From Annona cherimola (taxonomy: Eukaryota; Streptophyta; Magnoliopsida; Magnoliales; Annonaceae), in the NCBI GenBank assembly GCA_030490835.1, contig CM059972.1, forward strand, positions 46,727,452-46,791,451: a stretch of DNA of 64,000 nt, given 5' to 3'. Numbering within the stretch: the stretch's first letter is position 1; each line of letters begins with the position of its first letter. The notes beneath the pieces are model-generated. The model was not told where the DNA came from, ran no database searches, and was given only the letters and a program-made list of their open reading frames with translations. Positions 57,810 to 64,000 of the stretch are shown in pieces. Both the position numbers and the translations under genes were made by a program.

Positions 57810-59202
57810 AATGGCTATTTTGGCTTGGAATTGCCGTGGGCTTGGGAACCCACGCGCAATTCGGAATCTTTTTGATCTAGTTAGGAAAAAAGATCCCAAA
57901 CTTGTCTTTTTGTCAGAAACAAAGAGTAATACGAAAGAGATGGAAAGAATAAAGAGGAAGCTTCGTTTTGACTCTTGTTTTGTGGTTGAGGCCACGGCTA
58001 GAAGCTTCGGTTTGGCTCTCCTTTGGAATAATGACCATCCTGCGTCTGTTCGGAACTACTCGGCTCATCATATAGACGTGGAATTTTTGGGATGGCAGTT
58101 CACGGGGTTCTATGGTCACCCTGAAACTCACTACCGCCATCTTACTTGGCAAATTCTTCATCAGCTAGCGGCGGATTCTGATTCTCCTTGGCTAGTTATG
58201 GGTGACTTCAACGAAGTCGCGGGGCCAAACGAATACATCAGTTCTCGAACCCGAAACAAATCTCAAATGGATCTTTTTTGCAGTACCATCGACAGGTGCA
58301 ACCTACAGGACCTGGGCTTTGTGGGGGGACCTATGACTTGGAGCAACAACCGGAGAGGTTCCCAAAGAGTGGAAGCTAGGCTTGACAGGGGGCTCTCAAC
58401 CCCGGCCTGGCTTAATCTGTTTCCTTATGCGAGAGTTGTCCACCTCTCGGCGGCCAACTCGGACCACTGCCCGCTATTGTTATTACTTGATTCGAGGAAT
58501 GGTAGAAAGAGGCCTCCGAAGGAATTCAGATATGAGCTGTTCTGGGCGCGCGATCCAAAGGCAAATCATATTATCCAGAAGGTGTGGGAGTCCAAACCTC
58601 AGGGGGAGGTGATTGATGTTGATCTTCTTAGTTGGAAACTTGACAGATGCGGTAGGGAATTGTTCAAATGGAACAGATTAAAGAGAGGAAACCTCAGGAA
58701 GACTATTGAAAGGAAACAAAGAGAGCTTACTTCCTTGATGGAGCTTGCCCCTTCTGATGCCCGCGATGATGCAATGAGAAAGCTCAAACTCCAAATTAAC
58801 CTTCTGTTGGAGGACGAGGAACAACTTTGGAGAATCCGCGCGAAAACACACTGGCTCCGGGAGGGGGACCGCAACACGGGCTTTTTCCACAGAATGGCTT
58901 CGAATAGGAGACGGACAAATTTCATTGAGGCACTAAAGGACGAGGATGGAAGATGGGTTAGGGAACAAGATCAGTTGTTGGATATGTCAGTCTCTCACTT
59001 CTCCAGGGTTTTTTCATCCTCGAACCCACAGGCAGGGGAGTGGATTAGCAGCCATATCACAAGGAAGATCTCTACCAACCAAAGGAGGGGTTTGGTTGGG
59101 CCACTTAGGCCATATGAGGTGGAACAAGCGGTGAAAGCAATGAGTCCTACGAAGGCCCCTGGACCGGACGGAATGTCACCTGGGTTTTTCCAAAAGCATT
59201 AG
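57763..59202 (+). CDS. LINE ORF2, endonuclease and N-terminal RT part
   Basis: The likely start is the ATG at 57811 (MAILAWNCRGLG), the usual beginning of plant LINE ORF2; the frame is open back to 57763. From that start the AP-type endonuclease shows N7, E36 (LSETK), GDFNE at 131-135 and SDHCPL at 217-222. Then come the linker (FWARDP, WLREGDRNTGFFH) and the first RT motif (PTKAPGPDGMSPGFF). It stops at a TAG at 59200-59202 where the family has Trp. It would nick target DNA for target-primed reverse transcription. The catalytic residues of the endonuclease look intact. Confidence 0.9.
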   Translation: MGRWRLRGFLSPTSTEMAILAWNCRGLGNPRAIRNLFDLVRKKDPKLVFLSETKSNTKEMERIKRKLRFDSCFVVEATARSFGLALLWNNDHPASVRNYSAHHIDVEFLGWQFTGFYGHPETHYRHLTWQILHQLAADSDSPWLVMGDFNEVAGPNEYISSRTRNKSQMDLFCSTIDRCNLQDLGFVGGPMTWSNNRRGSQRVEARLDRGLSTPAWLNLFPYARVVHLSAANSDHCPLLLLLDSRNGRKRPPKEFRYELFWARDPKANHIIQKVWESKPQGEVIDVDLLSWKLDRCGRELFKWNRLKRGNLRKTIERKQRELTSLMELAPSDARDDAMRKLKLQINLLLEDEEQLWRIRAKTHWLREGDRNTGFFHRMASNRRRTNFIEALKDEDGRWVREQDQLLDMSVSHFSRVFSSSNPQAGEWISSHITRKISTNQRRGLVGPLRPYEVEQAVKAMSPTKAPGPDGMSPGFFQKH

Positions 59203-59655
59203 AACATTATTGGACCTGAAATTTTTCAATGGTGTAGATCCTTTATGGAGGAGAGGAATCATGCTCTCACGGGCAGTCACGTCCAAAAGGTAAACTCCAC
59301 GACTCTGGTATTGATCCCGAAAAGGGCTGGTGCTCAGGAATTGTCGCATTTCCGACCAATCAGTCTATGCAATGTGGTGTATAAAATTTTGGAAAAGGTC
59401 CTTGCAAATAGGGTCAAAGCTTCTCTCGATGAGGTCGTTGGGGTGGAACAAAGCGCGTTTGTTCTGGGCCGGTTTATATCAGACAATATGTTGGTTGCCT
59501 ATGAAGCCATTCACTCTCTCAGGAGACGAAAGGGGGGTCGAAGGCGAGAGATGACCATAAAGTTGGATATGTCAAAGGCATATGACCGGGTGGAGTGGGC
59601 TTTCCTGGAACGGGTCATGGTGGCTATGAACTTTTGCCCAGTGTGGGTAAACTAG
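59203..59655 (+). pseudogene. LINE ORF2, RT finger/palm segment
   Basis: Same frame as the endonuclease part. It holds VLIPKRAGAQELSHFRPISL, QSAFVLGRFISDN and KLDMSKAYDRVEW (first catalytic Asp), and is ended by a TAG at 59653-59655 where the family has Trp. The internal ATG is at 59245. Confidence 0.85.
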
Positions 59656-60168
59656 ATTATGAGCTGCATCTCCAAGGTCCGCTATCGTGTAAACGTGAAC
59701 GGTTTCAAGTCCAGATACTTCCAACCTCGGAGGGGGCTAAGGCAAGGGGATCCGCTGTCTCCTTATCTTTTTCTCCTTTGTGCTGAGGGTTTCTCAGCGC
59801 TTATTGCTAGAGCGGCTGCCCATGGATTAATTCGTGGAATCAGGCTAAACCCGCGGGGGCCTCAACTCACTCATCTCCTATTTGCTGATGATGCTCTCAT
59901 CTTCCTAAGAGCCGATGAACATGAAATAAGGCGGTTCATGGATATTCTCAGTGTATATTGTTCTTCATCTGGCCAATTGATCAATGTCGATAAAACCTCA
60001 ATTTTCTTCAGCTCTAATACAAATGATTGCGACAGAGAGGCGATAGCAAATCTGATGGGGTCTTCAGGGCAGGTTATCCACCGTTACCTCGGCCTTCTGA
60101 CGTGGATTGGGCGATCTAAGAGGGAAATGTTTAAGAGCATTAAGGAGCGCATATGGAACAAAATCTAA
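59656..60168 (+). pseudogene. LINE ORF2, RT palm with FADD
   Basis: Same frame. GLRQGDPLSPYLF and then the catalytic FADD at 59881-59892, INVDKTS and YLG. It ends with a TAA at 60166-60168 in place of a conserved Gln (before GWKGRLLS). Confidence 0.85.
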
Positions 60169-61140
60169 GGTTGGAAGGGTCGCCTTCTTTCTTGGTGTGG
60201 GAAGGAAGTTTTGATCAAAGCGGTTGCACAGGCAATACCATCTTACACCATGAGCATTTTTCTGCTACCCCAATCTTTTTGTGGGGATATCAATGGGATG
60301 TTAAGCAAATTTTGGTGGGGCGAACAGGGGGAGAAGTGCAAAATGTGCTGGGTGGCTTGGAAGGAGATGTGTAAGACTAAACGGGCAGGTGGTTTGGGAT
60401 TCCGTGATCTTCATGCTTTCAACTATGCCCTTCTTGCGAAGCAGGTTTGGAGGTTGTCTTCGGACTCTGCATCCCTCTGCTTTAGGGTTTTAAAAGCCAA
60501 ATACTTCCCCAAATCTGATGTTTGGAGCTGTAAGTCGAAGCCGTCTGATTCTTACACCTGGAAGAGTATCCTCAAGGCGCGTGATGTCATTCACTCCGGG
60601 TGCAAATGGAGGATTGGAGATGGAAATAAGGTTCGATTTTTCAAAGATTCTTGGCTTGACTCTGAGCTGTGTAAGGCGGGACCCATTCCGCTTTCCATAC
60701 CGGAGGATGTGTTGGTTGGCCACTTCATTGATCCAGTGACAAAGGAGTGGAACAAAGACAGAGTTGTGGCAGCTGCGGGGGAGTCTGGGTGGCAGGTTAT
60801 TAACAGGGTACCACTCCCTAGTTGTCCCGCAAGGGACAATATCTTCTGGAAACATGAACTAAGGGGTCTTTTCTCTGTTAAGTCGGCACACAGGATGCTT
60901 AAGGGGGAGATCGAAAACCCTCATCTGTCAGGCTGTTTCAAGGCCATCTGGCGAACCGAACTTCCAAGTAAGGTGCAAATCTTTAGGTGGCGGCTTATAA
61001 AGGATGTTCTACCAACGTCCCTCAACCTATCCCAGAGGGGCATTGTGGTGGAGGATCCTTTGTGTGTTTTTTGCAGAAACGTAGTTGAGGATGCAAACCA
61101 CTTATTCTTACGGTGTGCTCATACTGCCTACCATGCCTGA
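60169..61140 (+). pseudogene. LINE ORF2, RT thumb and zf-RVT segment
   Basis: Same frame. LSWCGKEVLIKAVAQAIPSY, FWWGE, W...K..GGLGFRDL, then W.IGDG....F..D.WL, and the zf-RVT domain (CVFCRNVVEDANHLFLRC). It ends at a TGA at 61138-61140 where a Trp is usual. Confidence 0.85.
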
Positions 61141-61599
61141 AAAGCTGTCCCAGTGTGGCCCCCGTCACCGTCGGTTAGGGGTATCCTTTCTAACCTTGCA
61201 GCCAGGAACAGGACTGCAGACATGACCTTTCTCATTGTATTTTGCTGGCGAATCTGGTTTTTACGAAACAAGCTTAAGATGGAGGGCATTCAACCGGTGT
61301 TCGACGTTATTCTCCCATGGTGCCGGGAGTATTTCCAGCATTTGTGTAAGGTCAAACTTTTGGACCAAGCGAATGTTTTGGACCCACCCCTTGTGCTTAG
61401 ATGGACAATGCCTCCGGATGGTGTACTTAAGATGTATGTTGACGCACGCTGCTTGCAGGACTCGGACGTTATTGGGTGTGCTGCTGTCAGTAGGGATTCT
61501 CACGGGTATTTTATCGCAGCGATGGGATGGAGATGGCAGGGTGTTGGGGAGGCGCTTCTTATGGAAGCTACCGCTTTCCTTTTGGGCCCTTCACCTTAA
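61141..61599 (+). pseudogene. LINE ORF2, linker and start of RNase H
   Basis: Same frame as the rest of ORF2. It includes the WRIWFLRN motif and the beginning of the RVT_3 RNase H domain (MPPDGVLKMYVDARC, catalytic Asp within MYVDA; the usual DGA is altered to DAR). The frame ends at a TAA after a shift upstream of 61590. Confidence 0.75.
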
Positions 61600-61939
61600 T
61601 CTTAGACATGTTCAGATCGAATCTGATTCTTTGCTTCTCTGCACCTATCTGGCCAACAATGACCTGATATCATCTCCGGTGGGATATATTATTTTTGATA
61701 TCCGAAATATTCTCCATGCAAACCCTCACTTCTCTGTCCATCATGTCCTTAGGCAAGGAAATATGGTGGCCCATTCCCTAGCAGATCCGGTCTGTAATTC
61801 TTCTTCTGATCAGGTGACTTGGTGGGGAAACCTTCCTCAAGATATCATTGACAAAATCTGTAAAGACAATTTCTTGGCTATGATTAGTGGAGATGACTCT
61901 GCCCCGAACCCTTTCCAAATTGTGAGGGGGTCGGGATAG
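61575..61939 (+). pseudogene. LINE ORF2, RNase H C-terminal part in shifted frame
   Basis: The domain continues in the next frame with LNLRHVQIESDSLLL, HHVLRQGNMVAHSLAD (His/Asp of the active site) and a TAG at 61937-61939. This frame is open on the sense strand from 61235, but only the part after about 61575 is homologous. Confidence 0.75.
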
Positions 61940-61965
61940 AGTAATTTCCTTTTATCAAAATATAT

Positions 61966-64000
61966 ATATATATATATATCAAAATACATTATGTTAAAAT
62001 TTTCGTACATTATGACAATTAAATACCAAATAATTCAGAAAATATAAAAATATCAACTAATTAGATCCAAAATGAAAAGAGTAGAGCCCCATTAGATATA
62101 CACAACTCAAGACAGTTTTACCTAATTAGTGTGATGAAATACTATTATTCAGCATATTTCATGAGTTATTATTACATAAATTCTGTATAACAAGAAAAAA
62201 CAAGAGAATTTGACTTTCGCAGTTATTAAGTATTATTATCTAATTTCTCTCAATGGAATAACTCGATTTAATATGGAAATAGTGATAAGATACATTTGTG
62301 AATCAAATAATTAATAAAAAATAATGATAAAATATATTTCTAAATTACTAAACCCATGTAACAATATTCCTTACTGTTACGTCTCACTTTTTATAATTAC
62401 TCATATTTTTGTGTGATTTCTTTCAAATTTTCATGCATTTTCGAATAAATAATAATTTCAATAATTCAAATAAACACTAAATAGTAGAAATAGTTTATGA
62501 AAACTTTTAGACTCTATCATGAGATGATTTTATCCATCTAGTAGATTTATATATCAAAATACATTATGTTAAAATTTCCGTACATTATGACAATTAAATA
62601 CCAAATAATTGAGAAAATATAAAAATATCAACTAATTAGATCCAAAATGAAAAGAGTAGAGCCCCATTAGATATACACAACTCAAGACAGTTTTACCTAA
62701 TTTGTGTGATGAAATAATGTTATTCAGCATATTTCATGAGTTATTAATAAATAAATTCTGTATAACAAGAAAAAACAAGAGAATTTGACTTTCGCGGTTA
62801 TTAAGCATTATTATCTAATTTCTCCCAATTGAATAACTCAATTTAATATGGAAATAGTGATAAGATACATTTGTGAATCAAATAATTAATAAAAAATAAT
62901 GATAAAATATATTTCTAAATTCCTAAACCCATGTAACAATATTCCTAACTGTTACGTCCCACTTTGTATAATTACTCATATTTTTGTGTGATTTCTTTGA
63001 AATTTTCATGCATTTTCGCATAAATAATAATTTCAATAATTCAAATGAACACCAAATAGTAGAAATAGTTTATGAAAGCTATTAGACTCTATCATGAGGT
63101 GATTTTATCCATCTAGTAGATTTGTATATCAAAATACATTATGTTAAAATTTTCGTACATTATGACAATTAAATACCAAATAATAGAGAAAATATAAAAA
63201 TATCAACTAATTAGATCCAGAATGAAAAGAGTAGAGCCTCATTAGATATACACAACTCAAGACAGTTTTACCTAATTAGTGCGATGAAATAATACTATTC
63301 AAAATATTTCATGAGTTATTATTAAATAAATTTTGTATAACAAGAAAAAACACGAGAATATAACTTTCGCAGTTATTAAGTGTTATTATCTAATTTCTCT
63401 CAATGGAATAATTCGATTTAATATGAAAATAGCGATAAGATACATTTGTGAATAAAATAATTAATAAAAAATAATGATAAAATGCATTTCTAAATTACTA
63501 AAGCCATGTAACAATATTCCTAACTGTTACGTCTTATTTTTTATAATTACTCATATTTTTGTGTGATTTCTTTCAAATTTTCATGTATTTTCGCATGAAT
63601 AATAATTTCAATAATTCTAATAAACACCAAATAGTAGAAATAGTTTATGAAAACTATCAGACTCTATCATGAGGTGATTTTATCCATCTAGTAGTATGCA
63701 TATATCAAAATACATTATGTTAAAATTTTCATACATCATGACAATTAAATACCAAATAATTGAGAAAATATAAAAATATCAACTAATTAGATCCAAAATG
63801 AAAAGAGTAGAGCCTCATTAGATATACACAACTCAAGACAATTTTACCTAATTAGCGCGATGAAATAATATTATTCAACATATTTCATGAGTTATTATTA
63901 AATAAATTCTGTATAACAAGAAAAAACACGAAATTATGACTTTCGCAGTTATTAAGTGTTATTATCTAATTTCTCTCAATGGAATAATTCGATTTAATAT
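61966..64000 (+). repeat. 575-bp AT-rich satellite, right block (continues off window)
   Basis: Unit starts CACAACTCAAGACA at 62101, 62676, 63251 and 63827, so the period is 575, 575 and 576. Units differ by scattered substitutions and few indels. Constant marks are TGTTACGTC, CATTTTCG and GACTCTATCATGAG. No ORF, no RNA gene. The array is open at the right window edge. Confidence 0.95.

Larger units (their letters stand above)
55866..61965 (+). mobile_element. L1-superfamily plant LINE with RNase H domain
   Basis: About 6.1 kb inserted in the 575-bp satellite. It has a GC-rich 5' untranslated region, ORF1 (DUF4283 plus CCHC), ORF2 (endonuclease, reverse transcriptase, zf-RVT, RNase H) and a 3' end TTTCCTTTTATCAAAA followed by (TA)n. 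The satellite phase is continuous across the insert. A target duplication of the type TATATxTCAAAATA is plausible (left 55851-55864, right 61974-61987), blurred by the TA repeat. No LTRs. Confidence 0.9.

Overview
The window is nuclear DNA from a flowering plant, most likely a eudicot. The evidence is an intronless LysM receptor-like kinase gene, an endogenous pararetrovirus of the Caulimoviridae, a Sirevirus-type Ty1/copia element, an L1-type LINE with a plant DUF4283 ORF1, and two large AT-rich satellite arrays. Only one ordinary host gene is visible. Everything to the right of about 11 kb is repeat DNA typical of pericentromeric or centromere-proximal heterochromatin.

Layout: 1-2015 (minus) is a LYK4/LYK5-like LysM receptor with an atypical kinase domain, open through the left window edge. 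2.2-5.6 kb is AT-rich non-coding DNA with two fold-back (MITE-like) elements, an inverted-repeat pair and a trinucleotide microsatellite. 5589-10008 is a fragment of an integrated pararetrovirus on the minus strand (C-terminal coat protein, zinc knuckle, protease, reverse transcriptase, RNase H, then a second ORF). It lies between two 245-bp direct repeats that differ at one base. 10-14.4 kb holds another fold-back-like element and a degenerate region resembling a long gypsy LTR.

14.4-39.4 kb is a tandem array of a roughly 232-bp satellite. The left 7 kb is made of diverged monomers. From 21318 to an assembly gap (100 N, 39386-39485) the monomers form a higher-order repeat of 15 monomers (3473 bp), present about 5.2 times with near identity. 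Beyond the gap a different satellite, with a monomer of about 575 bp, runs to the end of the window. It is interrupted twice: by a Sirevirus complex (41880-54880) and by a LINE (about 55866-61965).

The Sirevirus has two LTRs of about 1.7 kb that differ by about 1%, a tRNA-Met primer site, gag, pol and a third ORF of the putative plant transposon/env-like class. All coding parts carry frameshifts or nonsense codons. A diverged solo LTR with TTTCA target duplications is nested in its 3' untranslated region. A 208-bp copy of that same 3' untranslated region precedes the 5' LTR, so the element was once part of a tandem. The LINE is complete in layout, but its ORF2 has four in-frame stops and a late frameshift.

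The most unusual structures are the 15-mer higher-order satellite with variants laddered along the array, the long direct repeats around the viral insert, and a GTCGAC-rich palindrome cluster shared by the Sirevirus LTRs and the leader of its third ORF. No tRNA, rRNA, CRISPR or other RNA gene was recognised.
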